Below are positions 35,969-44,424 of a stretch of DNA of 64,000 nt, piece after piece (the first letter of the stretch is position 1; each line of letters starts with the position of its first letter). The stretch spans positions 620,001 to 684,000 of the forward strand of contig NZ_JBPODT010000001.1 of assembly GCF_051390635.1 (NCBI RefSeq), written 5' to 3'. The notes beneath the pieces are model-generated. The model was not told the DNA's origin and did no database searches. It worked only from the letters and a program-made list of their open reading frames with translations. A program made the position numbers and the translations under genes. This stretch comes from Microbaculum sp051390635 (lineage in GTDB: Bacteria; Pseudomonadota; Alphaproteobacteria; Rhizobiales; Tepidamorphaceae).

Positions 35969-36933
35969 GCCGGCCGGAGCCCCACGAGATCGGCATCGGG
36001 CTGCTGGCCGCGCTGGCATTCGCCGGCATCGCCTGCCTGCCGCTGTTCGACGACGGCTACTACCTGTCGCTCGGCGTCAACATCGTCATGTACGCGGCCC
36101 TGTGCACCGCCTGGACGCTGTTTTCGGGACCGACCCACTACATCTCGCTCGCCACCGCCGCCTTCTTCGGCATCGGCGCCTACACCGTCGGCATCGGCGT
36201 CGAGTCGGTGCCGTTCTGGATGCTGGTGGCGATCGCCGCCGTCCTGTCGGGTTTCGTCGCCGCCCTCGTCGGGCTGGCGACGCTCAGGCTGTCGGGCGTC
36301 TATTTCGTCATCTTCACCCTCGGCCTGGCCGAACTGATCCGTCAGATCGTCACCTGGGTGCAGACCAACTTCACCACCGGCATCGGACTCTACGTCTTCA
36401 CCGAGTTCACCGAGACGCACATCTTCTGGATGCTGTTGGCGCTCACCGCCGCGATCTTCCTGACCGGCTGGGCGATCAACCGCTCCCGCCTCGGCTTCGC
36501 CATGCGCATCATCGGCAACGACGAGACGGTCGCCGCCCATGTCGGCATCGACACCGCGCGGGCGAAGGTGCTGCTGTTCGTCGTCTCGGGCGCCTTCATC
36601 GGCGTCGTCGGCGCGATCCTCGCCCCGCGCTTCGCCTATATCGAGCCGCCCTCGGCCTTCAATCCGATGATCTCCTTCCAGGTGGTGATCATGGCGCTGC
36701 TCGGCGGCACCAGGCGACTTTGGGGCCCGCTCGTCGGCGTCATCCCCTTCACCATCGTCTTCGACGCGGTCTCGGCGCAGTTTCCCAACCACACGTCGAT
36801 CCTGATGGGCCTCGCCTTCCTGGCGGTCGTCTACCTGATCCCCAACGGCATCACCGGCTGGATCGAAACCGCCTACGCCCGGCTCAGGGGCGGCGCGGCG
36901 CAGCCGGCCGGAAAGACGCGGTGGATCGCATGA
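35965..36933 (+). CDS. livM: LIV-type ABC transporter permease, LivM-like
   Basis: 322 residues, about nine membrane segments, with the LivM signature 'RIIGNDETVAAHVGIDTARAKVLLFVVSGAF' and 'ALLGGTRRLWGPLVG'. Second channel subunit. Overlaps the upstream permease and downstream ATPase genes by 4 bp each. Confidence 0.93.
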   Translation: MSRPEPHEIGIGLLAALAFAGIACLPLFDDGYYLSLGVNIVMYAALCTAWTLFSGPTHYISLATAAFFGIGAYTVGIGVESVPFWMLVAIAAVLSGFVAALVGLATLRLSGVYFVIFTLGLAELIRQIVTWVQTNFTTGIGLYVFTEFTETHIFWMLLALTAAIFLTGWAINRSRLGFAMRIIGNDETVAAHVGIDTARAKVLLFVVSGAFIGVVGAILAPRFAYIEPPSAFNPMISFQVVIMALLGGTRRLWGPLVGVIPFTIVFDAVSAQFPNHTSILMGLAFLAVVYLIPNGITGWIETAYARLRGGAAQPAGKTRWIA

Positions 36934-37718
36934 CGCCCGCGCTCGCCCCGAAGACCAGCCCGAACACCGGCCCGAACGCCGGCCCGCGTCCCAAGGCGCT
37001 ACTCGCCATCGCCGGTGCCCGCAAGGCGTTCGGCGGCCTCGTCGCCGTCAACGACGTCAGCTTCGACGTCATGCCCTGCGAGCTGCTCGGCCTGATCGGC
37101 CCGAACGGCTCCGGCAAGACGACCATGCTGAACCTGATTTCCGGCGCGCTGAAGCCCACCGCCGGCGCGATCACGCTCGACGGCAAACGCATCTCCGGCC
37201 TGCCCGCCCACGCCATCGCCCGGGCCGGCGTCGCCCGCACCTTCCAGCTCGTCCGCGTCCTGCCCTCGCTCAGCGTCGAGGACAACGTCGTCGCCGGCGC
37301 GGTGTTCGGCCACCGCCAGTCCTGGGGCGGGGAGGCTCGCGACCGCGCCCGCCACCTGCTCGACCGGGTCGGTCTCGCCGGACGCGGCGACACACCGACG
37401 ACGGCGCTCACCTATATCGACCAGAAGCGGCTCGAGCTCGCCCGCGCGCTCGCCGGCGACCCGCGCGTGCTCCTGCTCGACGAATGGCTCGCCGGCCTCA
37501 ACCCGAGCGAGTTGAAGACCGGCATCGAGCTGGTCGCCGCGCTGCGCGAGGAAGGGCGCACCATCGTCATGGTGGAGCACGTGATGGACGCGATCCGATC
37601 GCTCTGCGACCGCTGCGTCGTCATGAACACCGGCAGAACAATCGCCGACGGCAGCGTCGAGGACGTTCTGTCGGATCCGGAGGTCGTCCGCGCCTATCTG
37701 GGGGAGTCCGATGCTTGA
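36930..37718 (+). CDS. livG: LIV-type ABC transporter ATPase, LivG-like
   Basis: 262 residues starting at the ATG that overlaps the livM stop. The first ~25 residues are Pro/Asn/Gly-rich and not part of the ABC fold. Walker A GPNGSGKTT; the signature position reads 'TYIDQKRLELARAL' (the Q-K-R variant common in LivG); Walker B 'VLLLDEWLAGLNPSE', with E-W in place of E-P. Confidence 0.9.
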   Translation: MTPALAPKTSPNTGPNAGPRPKALLAIAGARKAFGGLVAVNDVSFDVMPCELLGLIGPNGSGKTTMLNLISGALKPTAGAITLDGKRISGLPAHAIARAGVARTFQLVRVLPSLSVEDNVVAGAVFGHRQSWGGEARDRARHLLDRVGLAGRGDTPTTALTYIDQKRLELARALAGDPRVLLLDEWLAGLNPSELKTGIELVAALREEGRTIVMVEHVMDAIRSLCDRCVVMNTGRTIADGSVEDVLSDPEVVRAYLGESDA

Positions 37719-38859
37719 GACCAAGGCCCTGTCCGTCTTCTACGGCCGTCACAAGGCGCTCGAGACCGTCTCGGTGCATGTGCGCAAGGGCGAGATCTGC
37801 GTCGTGCTGGGGGCCAACGGCGCCGGCAAGTCGACGCTGTTGAAGGCGATCGCGGGCATGGTCGTGCCCGCGCCCGGCTCGGCCATCGCGATGGACGACC
37901 GGCCGATCGCCGGACTGAGTCCCGCCGAGATCGTCGAGCGCGGCATCGCGCTGGTGCCGGAAGGCCGCGGCATCTTCGGCGACCTGACCGTCCTGGAGAA
38001 CCTGACGCTGGGCGCCTATGCCCGCCGCGCCCGCGCCGAGGAAAGCGCCAATCTCAGCCGCGTTTTCGCGCTGTTTCCCCGCCTCGCCGAGCGCCGCGGC
38101 CAGATCGCCCGCACCATGTCCGGCGGCGAGCAGCAGATGGTGGCCATCGGCCGCGCGCTGATGAGCCGTCCCGACATCCTGATGCTGGACGAGCCCTCGC
38201 TCGGCCTGTCGCCGCTTCTGTGCACGGAGCTGTTCAGGACGCTCAAGGCCATCGGCGAGACCGGCGCCGGCATCCTGCTGGTCGAGCAGAACGCCAGGCA
38301 GAGCCTCGCCATCGCCGACCGCGGCTACCTTCTGGAAAACGGCCACATCGTCGGCGAGGATGCGGCGGCCGCGCTCGCCGGCGATCCCGCCGTGCGCCGC
38401 GCCTATCTGGGCGGGGCGGCGGAAGCCGAACCGGCAGTGCAACCGCGCGGAGAACCCGTCGCCATCGCCCCCTCGCCGACGGCGCAGGACCTGTCGCGGA
38501 TGGCCGGCGACCTCGCCCGGCGCGCCGCCGACATCCAGTCCGCCCATATCGCCAGCCTACGCGCGGTGAGCGCCGCGGCCGCGCAGCAAAATCCGGACGC
38601 GAAGGCCCTCGCCGGCATGGCCGCCGACCTGGCCAGGCGGGCCACCGAGATCCACGCCGCCCATATCCGCGCGCGGCGGGCGGCGGAGACGGACAAGACC
38701 GCAGATCAGGCGCCGGCCAGCCCACCGGCCGCCCCACCGGGCAACCAACCGGGCGCCCCGGGCGACGTCAGCGCGCTGAGCCGCATGGCCGCCGAGCTGG
38801 CCGACCGGGCCAGCGAAATTCACGCGGCCCACATAAGGGCGCGCAGGGCCAAGGGATGA
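37711..38859 (+). CDS. livF: LIV-type ABC transporter ATPase LivF with repeat tail
   Basis: 382 residues, against about 235 for a normal LivF. Residues 1-235 are a complete LivF: Walker A GANGAGKST (34-42), signature 'MSGGEQQMVAIGRAL' (136-150), Walker B 'ILMLDEPSLGL' (156-166). The extra ~147 residues carry three copies of a 25-residue unit (261-285, 300-324, 356-380) of pattern L-x-x-M-A-x-x-L-A-x-R-A-x-x-I-x-x-A-H-I-x-x-x-R-A, separated by Ala/Pro-rich linkers. The tail is predicted amphipathic helix; its function is unknown. The gene overlaps livG by 8 bp. Base composition is like its neighbours. Confidence 0.9.
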   Translation: MLETKALSVFYGRHKALETVSVHVRKGEICVVLGANGAGKSTLLKAIAGMVVPAPGSAIAMDDRPIAGLSPAEIVERGIALVPEGRGIFGDLTVLENLTLGAYARRARAEESANLSRVFALFPRLAERRGQIARTMSGGEQQMVAIGRALMSRPDILMLDEPSLGLSPLLCTELFRTLKAIGETGAGILLVEQNARQSLAIADRGYLLENGHIVGEDAAAALAGDPAVRRAYLGGAAEAEPAVQPRGEPVAIAPSPTAQDLSRMAGDLARRAADIQSAHIASLRAVSAAAAQQNPDAKALAGMAADLARRATEIHAAHIRARRAAETDKTADQAPASPPAAPPGNQPGAPGDVSALSRMAAELADRASEIHAAHIRARRAKG

Positions 38860-38891
38860 AGACGCTGGCCACGAGCACGCGAGACGGCCCC

Positions 38892-38987
38892 ATGGGTCCT
38901 GGATCAGGTCCAGGACGCGCCTTTGTTTTCGAGGCGCGGCCAAGCCTCACGAACAGCCGTGTGTCCTGGACCTGATCCAGGACCCAT
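38892..38987. repeat. MITE/REP-like element, copy 4
   Basis: 96 bp with perfect 25-bp terminal inverted repeats (38892-38916 and 38963-38987), core CCTGGATCAGGTCCAGG. The internal GAACAGCCG and the ends are homologous to the elements at 8.3-8.9 kb, with paired compensatory changes in the stems. Confidence 0.8.
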
Positions 38988-39048
38988 TGCAACCGCAGCC
39001 GGGAAGAAGGCGGCGGAAACCAACGAAACACGTACCAGGGAGACGACG

Positions 39049-40509
39049 ATGGCGAGAGTATTCGAAGGCATGTACATCGCGGGCGGTTGGTCGACGGCCC
39101 CGTCGACCTTCGCCGACTACAACCCGTCCGACGGCGCGGTCTGGGCCCAGGTGCCCGATGCCGGCGTCACCGAGGCCCGCGCCGCGATCGAGGCCGCCCA
39201 GGCCGCCTTTCCGGCCTGGTCCGAGCTGCCCTTCACCAAGCGCGCCCACTACATGCTGAAGGTGGCCGAGGTCTTCGAGAAGCGGCAGATGGAGATCGTC
39301 GAGGCGCTGCAGGCCGAGGGCGGCGGCTGGTTCGGCAAGGGCATGTTCGAGACCGGATACGTGCCGGAGATCTTCCATGCCGCCGCGGCCGCCAACTACC
39401 AGTCGGTCGGCGAGGTGCTGCCGTCGGAATACGGCAAGATGTCGATGGCGGTGCGCCGCGCCATGGGCGTCGTCTCGGTGATCAGCCCGTGGAACTTCCC
39501 GGTGCTTTTGACCGCGCGCGGCCTGGCCTTTCCGATCGCCGCCGGCAACACGGTGGTGCTGAAGCCCTCCGAGGAAACGCCCTATTGCGGCGGCCTGCTG
39601 TTCGCCGAGGTGTTCGAGGAAGCCGGCGTGCCGGAAGGCGTCCTCAACGTCGTCACCTGCTCGCGCGACAAGGTGCGGGAGGTCGGCGACGAGCTGATCG
39701 AGAACCCCTACGTCAAGGGCATCTCGTTCACCGGTTCGACCGCCGTCGGCCGCCAGGTGGCGGCCAAGGCCGGCGCGCACCTGAAGAAATGCTGCGTCGA
39801 GCTCGGCGGCAAGGATTCCCTCATCGTCTGCGACGACGCCGACATGGAACGCGCCACCCAGGCCGCCAATTTCGGCGCGTTCATGCATCAGGGCCAGATC
39901 TGCATGTCCGTAGAGAAGGTGCTGGTCCACGAGAAGATCTTCGACCAGTTCCTGGCGAAGTTCGTCGAGCGCGCCGCCAGGCTCGGCGTCGGCGATCCGA
40001 CCAAGGACAAGGGCAACATCATCGGTCCGCTAATTAACGACAAGCAGGTCGACAAGGTGCGCGCGCAGCTGGAGGACGCGCTGGCCAAGGGCGCCGAGAT
40101 CGCCCTCGGCGGCAAGATCGAGGGCCGCTTCGTCGAGCCGACGATCCTGACCGGCGTCACGCCCGGCATGAAGATCTATGACGAAGAGACCTTCGGCCCG
40201 GTCGTGCCGGTGATCCCGTTCCGGACCGACGAGGAGGCCATCCGCATCGCCAACGATACGGAATACGGCCTGTCGGCGGGGGTGATGACCGGGGACGAGA
40301 GCCGCGGGCTCGCGATCGCCGGGCGGCTCGACACCGGCAACTGCCACGTCAACTGCTCCTCGGTGAACGACGAGCCGCACGTGCCCTTCGGCGGCCTCAA
40401 GGCCTCGGGCGTCGGCAAGCACGGCGGGCGCTGGTCGATGGAGACCTTCACCGAGACTCGCTGGATCACGCTCGATCGCGGTGGCCGGCCCTACCCGCCG
40501 ATGTTCTAA
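39049..40509 (+). CDS. Aldehyde dehydrogenase, benzaldehyde/vanillin type
   Basis: 486 residues from ATG 39049, preceded by AGGGAGACGACG. NAD-binding 'SFTGSTAVGRQVAAK', Glu in 'CCVELGGKDSL', catalytic Cys in 'HQGQICMSVE', C-terminus 'TRWITLDRGGRPYPPMF'. Closest in style to aromatic-aldehyde dehydrogenases. It is a second, diverged aldehyde dehydrogenase of the region, separated from livF by a MITE-like element. A terminator follows it. Confidence 0.88.
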   Translation: MARVFEGMYIAGGWSTAPSTFADYNPSDGAVWAQVPDAGVTEARAAIEAAQAAFPAWSELPFTKRAHYMLKVAEVFEKRQMEIVEALQAEGGGWFGKGMFETGYVPEIFHAAAAANYQSVGEVLPSEYGKMSMAVRRAMGVVSVISPWNFPVLLTARGLAFPIAAGNTVVLKPSEETPYCGGLLFAEVFEEAGVPEGVLNVVTCSRDKVREVGDELIENPYVKGISFTGSTAVGRQVAAKAGAHLKKCCVELGGKDSLIVCDDADMERATQAANFGAFMHQGQICMSVEKVLVHEKIFDQFLAKFVERAARLGVGDPTKDKGNIIGPLINDKQVDKVRAQLEDALAKGAEIALGGKIEGRFVEPTILTGVTPGMKIYDEETFGPVVPVIPFRTDEEAIRIANDTEYGLSAGVMTGDESRGLAIAGRLDTGNCHVNCSSVNDEPHVPFGGLKASGVGKHGGRWSMETFTETRWITLDRGGRPYPPMF

Positions 40510-40530
40510 GCACGAGCGGCGATCGGTATC

Positions 40531-40566
40531 CGCCCGGTGATCGCGAGGTCGCCGGGCGCTTTCTTT
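40531..40566 (+). terminator. Rho-independent terminator after aldehyde dehydrogenase
   Basis: Stem CGCCCGG (40531-40537) with CCGGGCG (40552-40558), loop of 14 bases, followed by CTTTCTTT. Confidence 0.6.
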
Positions 40567-40672
40567 CCGGGACAGGCTTGATCGAACCGCTGCCGCGGGC
40601 TTGGTTAGTCACATCCAAGACGCGCCGGCGGACCGGTCGCAACGACACCAGAACTGGAAGGGACCCGCCGGC

Positions 40673-41602
40673 ATGGCCGAGGCAGCAGACCACAAGAGCA
40701 ATCTCCAGGCCGTGCTGGAGGCCGGCCATTTCGCCATCACCGCCGAGCTGGTTCCCCCGGCGGCGACGGACCCGCGCCTGCTGCTCGACAAGGCGATGCC
40801 GCTGAAGGGGCTCGCCGACGCCGTCAACGTGACCGACGGGGCCGGCGCCCGGTCGCACATGTGCTCGCTCGCCTCCGCCGCGCTGCTGGCCGGCGCCGGC
40901 ATCGAGCCAGTGATGCAGATGACCTGCCGCGATCGCAACCGCATCGCCATCCAGAGCGACCTGATGGGCGCCGCCGCCCTCGGCATCCGGAACCTTTTGA
41001 TCCTGCGTGGAGACGATCCCACGGCCGGCGACCAGCCGGACGCCAAGCCGGTCTTCGATCTCGATTCGCGCGGCCTCACCGAGACCGTCATCAGCATCCG
41101 CGACCGCCACCAACTGCCGTCGGGCCGCGAGGTGAAGGGCGACGCCCGGTTCTTCATCGGCGCCGCCGACATGCCGATCGACCCGGCCCCGGACTGGACG
41201 CCGGACGGCCTGGCGGCGAAGGTCGCCGGCGGCGCCCAGTTCGTCCAGACACAGTTCTGCATGGACCCCGAGGTCGTGCGCCGCTACGTGACCCGCCTGG
41301 CTGACCACGGGCTGACCGAGAAAGTGCATGTCCTGATCGGCGTCGCCCCCCTCGCCTCCGCCCGTTCGGCCATCTGGATGCGCGACAAGCTGTTCGGCGT
41401 CACCATGCCGGAGTGGATCGTCGAGCGCATGGAACGGGCCGCCGACCCGAAGGCCGAAGGCCGCACGATCTGCGTCGAGCTGCTGCAGCAGCTTGCCGGG
41501 ATCGACGGGGTCGCCGGCGCCCATATCATGGCACCGCTCAACGAGGCCTCGATCCCAGAGGTGATCGAGCGGTCCGGCCTGATCCGCGGCCGCGCGGCCT
41601 GA
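40673..41602 (+). CDS. Methylenetetrahydrofolate reductase-family protein
   Basis: 309 residues from the ATG at 40673. FAD-binding TIM-barrel features: 'FAITAELVPPAATDP', 'VMQMTCRDRNRIAIQSDLMGAAALGIRNLLILRGDDP' and 'GAQFVQTQFCMD'. Homologous to MetF/MTHFR, which reduces methylene-THF. In this genomic setting it may instead recycle methyl-THF from O-demethylation of methoxylated aromatics, as metF does beside ligM in Sphingobium; that is inference. Confidence 0.82.
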   Translation: MAEAADHKSNLQAVLEAGHFAITAELVPPAATDPRLLLDKAMPLKGLADAVNVTDGAGARSHMCSLASAALLAGAGIEPVMQMTCRDRNRIAIQSDLMGAAALGIRNLLILRGDDPTAGDQPDAKPVFDLDSRGLTETVISIRDRHQLPSGREVKGDARFFIGAADMPIDPAPDWTPDGLAAKVAGGAQFVQTQFCMDPEVVRRYVTRLADHGLTEKVHVLIGVAPLASARSAIWMRDKLFGVTMPEWIVERMERAADPKAEGRTICVELLQQLAGIDGVAGAHIMAPLNEASIPEVIERSGLIRGRAA

Positions 41603-41739
41603 TCCGGTCCGAAACCGTGCCCAATCGACGGATTTAACGCTTCGTTAACCACAGTTTTCCGATAACGGCGCCGTATTGCGGTCTCAATTAGGTGGGCAAG
41701 GTCGCCGCCAACATTGAGACCCGCAACGGAAAGGATCCG

Positions 41740-42468
41740 ATGCATCTTACCGTCATCCTGAGGGCCGGCCTGGTCGCCGGCGCGATCGCCACCGCCGCGC
41801 TGATGGCCCGCCCGGTGCACGCCGAAGAAGCCCCCCGCCCGACCCTGTCGCTGGCCGGCACCGGCGAGATCCTCGCCACGCCCGACATGGCCTTGATTCA
41901 ATCCGGTGTCGTCACCGAAGCGGAGACCGCCCGCGCGGCGCTCGACGCCAACAACGAAGCGATCGCCGCCGTGATCGCGGCAATGAAAGAGGCCGGCATC
42001 GAGGCCAGGGACATCCAGACCTCCGGGTTCAGCGTACAGCCCCGCTTCCACTTTCCGAAGAACGGCGACGACACGGAGTCGCCGAGGATCATCGGCTACT
42101 CGGTGACCAACGCGGTTACCGTCAGGGTGCGCGATCTCGACACGCTCGGCAGCGTACTCGACAAGGCCGTCACCGTCGGCGCCAACCGGATCAACGGTAT
42201 CAATTTCGTCGTCTCCGACGCCGACAAGCGCCTCGACGAGGCCCGCGGCCTCGCCATTGCCGATGCGACCCGCAAGGCCCGGATCTATGCCGACGCCGCC
42301 GGCGTCAACCTGTCGCGTGTCCAGTCGATCTCCGAGGCCGGCGGCTACGCGCCGGCGCCGCGCAAGGCTATGATGATGCGTGCCGAATCCGCCCCCGCGG
42401 TACCCGTGGAGGCCGGCGAGCAGTCGCTCAGCGTCAATGTCAGCGTGACCTGGGAAATCAACGAGTAA
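41740..42468 (+). CDS. SIMPL (DUF541) domain periplasmic protein
   Basis: 242 residues from ATG 41740 with AAGGA upstream. Sec signal peptide to about residue 28 (cleavage after 'PVHA'). SIMPL features: 'LSLAGTGEILATPDMALIQSGV' and 'IIGYSVTNAVTVRVRDLDTLGSVLDKAV'. Members form large ring assemblies in the periplasm and have been linked to stress tolerance and antibiotic response. Convergent with the GNAT gene, 9 bp apart. Confidence 0.88.
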   Translation: MHLTVILRAGLVAGAIATAALMARPVHAEEAPRPTLSLAGTGEILATPDMALIQSGVVTEAETARAALDANNEAIAAVIAAMKEAGIEARDIQTSGFSVQPRFHFPKNGDDTESPRIIGYSVTNAVTVRVRDLDTLGSVLDKAVTVGANRINGINFVVSDADKRLDEARGLAIADATRKARIYADAAGVNLSRVQSISEAGGYAPAPRKAMMMRAESAPAVPVEAGEQSLSVNVSVTWEINE

Positions 42469-42477
42469 GGCGCGGCG

Positions 42478-43065
42478 CTACAGCGCCCGCGTCCAGAACT
42501 GCATCGGCTTGTCGGTCTCGGCCTCTGCGCCGATATCCGTCCAGGAGAACCGGCCGACAAGACCGTCGACCTTGCCGTAACCACGTTTCGTCCAGAACGC
42601 GTCGAGCGGGCTGTAGCCCGCCGGCCGCATCGGATGCTCCTCGGGCCGGATAACCGCGCAGAAGGTCGCGTAGTCGAGCCCGAGCGCGCGGGCATGCGCC
42701 TCCCGGCCATCGAAGAACCGGTGCCCGATGCCCAGCCCGCGATAGGCCGGGTCCAGCACGGACTCGCCGAAATAGCAGAACCGCGAGACATCCATTCCGG
42801 CGTCCTCGAAGGGCTTGCGGAACGCCGCCACCTCGCCGGCGAGCGGGGCGCAGGTTGCCGCGCCCACCAGCTTGCCGCCGTCCGTCGCCGCCACGACGGC
42901 GGCGCCGGGGATCGCGACGAAATCGCCGATATAGCGCGCCTCGTAGGCGCGATCGCCCGCGTAGAGATAGGGAAAGTCGCGGAAGACCGAGATCCGCAGG
43001 CGGGCCAAGCCATCGACGATCGGGGCGACGCCCGCTCCCGTCAGCGTCGTGATCTCGACGCACAC
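42478..43065 (-). CDS. GNAT-family N-acetyltransferase
   Basis: 195 residues. Starts with GTG directly next to the stop of the upstream NTF2-like gene, so it is translationally coupled. The acetyl-CoA site is 'VLDPAYRGLGIGHRFFDGREAHA' (R-G-x-G-x-G/H pattern). Acts on an unidentified amine. Confidence 0.83.
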   Translation of the reverse strand: MCVEITTLTGAGVAPIVDGLARLRISVFRDFPYLYAGDRAYEARYIGDFVAIPGAAVVAATDGGKLVGAATCAPLAGEVAAFRKPFEDAGMDVSRFCYFGESVLDPAYRGLGIGHRFFDGREAHARALGLDYATFCAVIRPEEHPMRPAGYSPLDAFWTKRGYGKVDGLVGRFSWTDIGAEAETDKPMQFWTRAL

Positions 43066-43482
43066 CTACGCCTCCACCTGGGCGATCCAGTCCTTCAGGT
43101 TGTAGTAGGCGGTGACGCGGACGATACGGTTGTTCTCGATTTCGAAGAAGGCGCCCGCCGGCAGCCGATAGGTCTGGCCCCGCGCCTCCGGCAACCCCTC
43201 GTCCGTCACCTGATAGGCGCCGAGGACGGTGAACTCGGCGGCGGCGCGCGCCCCGTCGTCCGTGGCCATCACCAGGAGATCCACAGCCTGCTCACTGTAG
43301 CAGCGGTTTATGTGGGCGAGGAATTCGCGAAACGCTTCCCTGCCCACGCGCCGCTGCCCCTGGTTCACGTCGTGGACGACGTGATCGCCAAGGCAGTCGA
43401 GCATCCCATCGACATTGCCGGTGTTGAAGGCCCTGTAGTAGCGGGCGACGAGATCCACGGTCTTGGTCTGGGCATCGGTCAT
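43066..43482 (-). CDS. NTF2/SnoaL-like (ketosteroid isomerase-related) protein
   Basis: 138 residues from ATG 43482. Cone-fold pattern: 'VDLVARYYRAFNTGNVDGMLDCLGDHVVHDVNQG' then beta strands ending in 'IVRVTAYYNLKDWIAQVEA'. The fold binds or isomerises small hydrophobic molecules; the role here is unknown. Sits between a methyltransferase and a GNAT gene on the same strand. Confidence 0.8.
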   Translation of the reverse strand: MTDAQTKTVDLVARYYRAFNTGNVDGMLDCLGDHVVHDVNQGQRRVGREAFREFLAHINRCYSEQAVDLLVMATDDGARAAAEFTVLGAYQVTDEGLPEARGQTYRLPAGAFFEIENNRIVRVTAYYNLKDWIAQVEA

Positions 43483-43560
43483 GGCGCTGTTAGGCCGCAA
43501 TCGGGACGCGCCGTCAAGCGCGCCGCTCCGCGCGGCGATCCGCCATGACCGACAGGGCGG

Positions 43561-44424
43561 CTAGTGCCTGAACAGGCGATCCAGAGGCGCTTCCTCGGCG
43601 GCCGCCTTCGGCCGCGACAGGTGGAACTCGGCGTGGTACCAGCCCTCCGCCTCCTTGCCGCTCGGATCGACGTTGATCGCGGCGAGATTGTCGAGGACCC
43701 GGGATTCTTCGTCGGCCGAGGCGAACCGCCTCTGGCGGAAGGTGCCGGACAGCTTCTCGGTGACGTAACCGTACTCACTGAGCAGGTCGTCGTACGGCTC
43801 GTAGGGGAACATGCGAAGCACGAAATGCGCCATCCAGGGCGGATTGCCGTTGCCGGCCTCGATGATCTTCTTCAGGGTCGGCTGCCTGGCATAGCCGATA
43901 CACCCGGTCGAGATGACCAGATCGGCCTCGGCGACCGGGTCCGCCGCGGTTTCCGGCAGGGCGCCCGTCTCCAGGTTCGCCGCGATGCCGCCATCCAGCA
44001 TCTGCGTCTCAACCGCATAGTCGATCGCCTTATCGGCAACGTCCAGGCCGAAAATCTCCAGGTCGGGATCGGCCGGGTTGTCCGTATAGAAGTTCCGGTC
44101 GCGCGCGATCAGGATGTCGCGGTCGAGATCCGCCGTCCCGGCGCCCGCATACCGGCTGTAGAGATCGTCCATGCTGAGGCCGTGCTTGAGGATGGCGGCG
44201 TTGACGCCATAGGAGCAGCCCAGATCGACGAGGTTCAACGGCTGGGTTTCGCCGGTTTCGCGCAGGGCCGCGATCACCTGCCGGAAGACGGGAGCCGCCT
44301 CGCCGGGGATCGAATAATCGAACGCTTGAAGTGCAGAAAAATACGGCCTCGGGTCCGGCTCGTTATAGACATGATCAAGTACAATTTTTCCTGTCTTATC
44401 TAATTCTACCATTTTATCCCCCAT
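43561..44424 (-). CDS. Class I SAM-dependent methyltransferase-like protein
   Basis: 287 residues from ATG 44424, with AGGAGG 14 bp upstream; Met at 44412 with GGGGGA close by is the other candidate. The long upstream open frame is not credible. SAM motif I is 'NLVDLGCSYGVNAAIL'. The first ~30 residues use AT-rich codons unlike the rest of the gene. C-terminal 'VTEKLSGTFRQRRFAS' is of unknown significance. Substrate unknown. Upstream is an 825-bp gap. Confidence 0.75.
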   Translation of the reverse strand: MGDKMVELDKTGKIVLDHVYNEPDPRPYFSALQAFDYSIPGEAAPVFRQVIAALRETGETQPLNLVDLGCSYGVNAAILKHGLSMDDLYSRYAGAGTADLDRDILIARDRNFYTDNPADPDLEIFGLDVADKAIDYAVETQMLDGGIAANLETGALPETAADPVAEADLVISTGCIGYARQPTLKKIIEAGNGNPPWMAHFVLRMFPYEPYDDLLSEYGYVTEKLSGTFRQRRFASADEESRVLDNLAAINVDPSGKEAEGWYHAEFHLSRPKAAAEEAPLDRLFRH

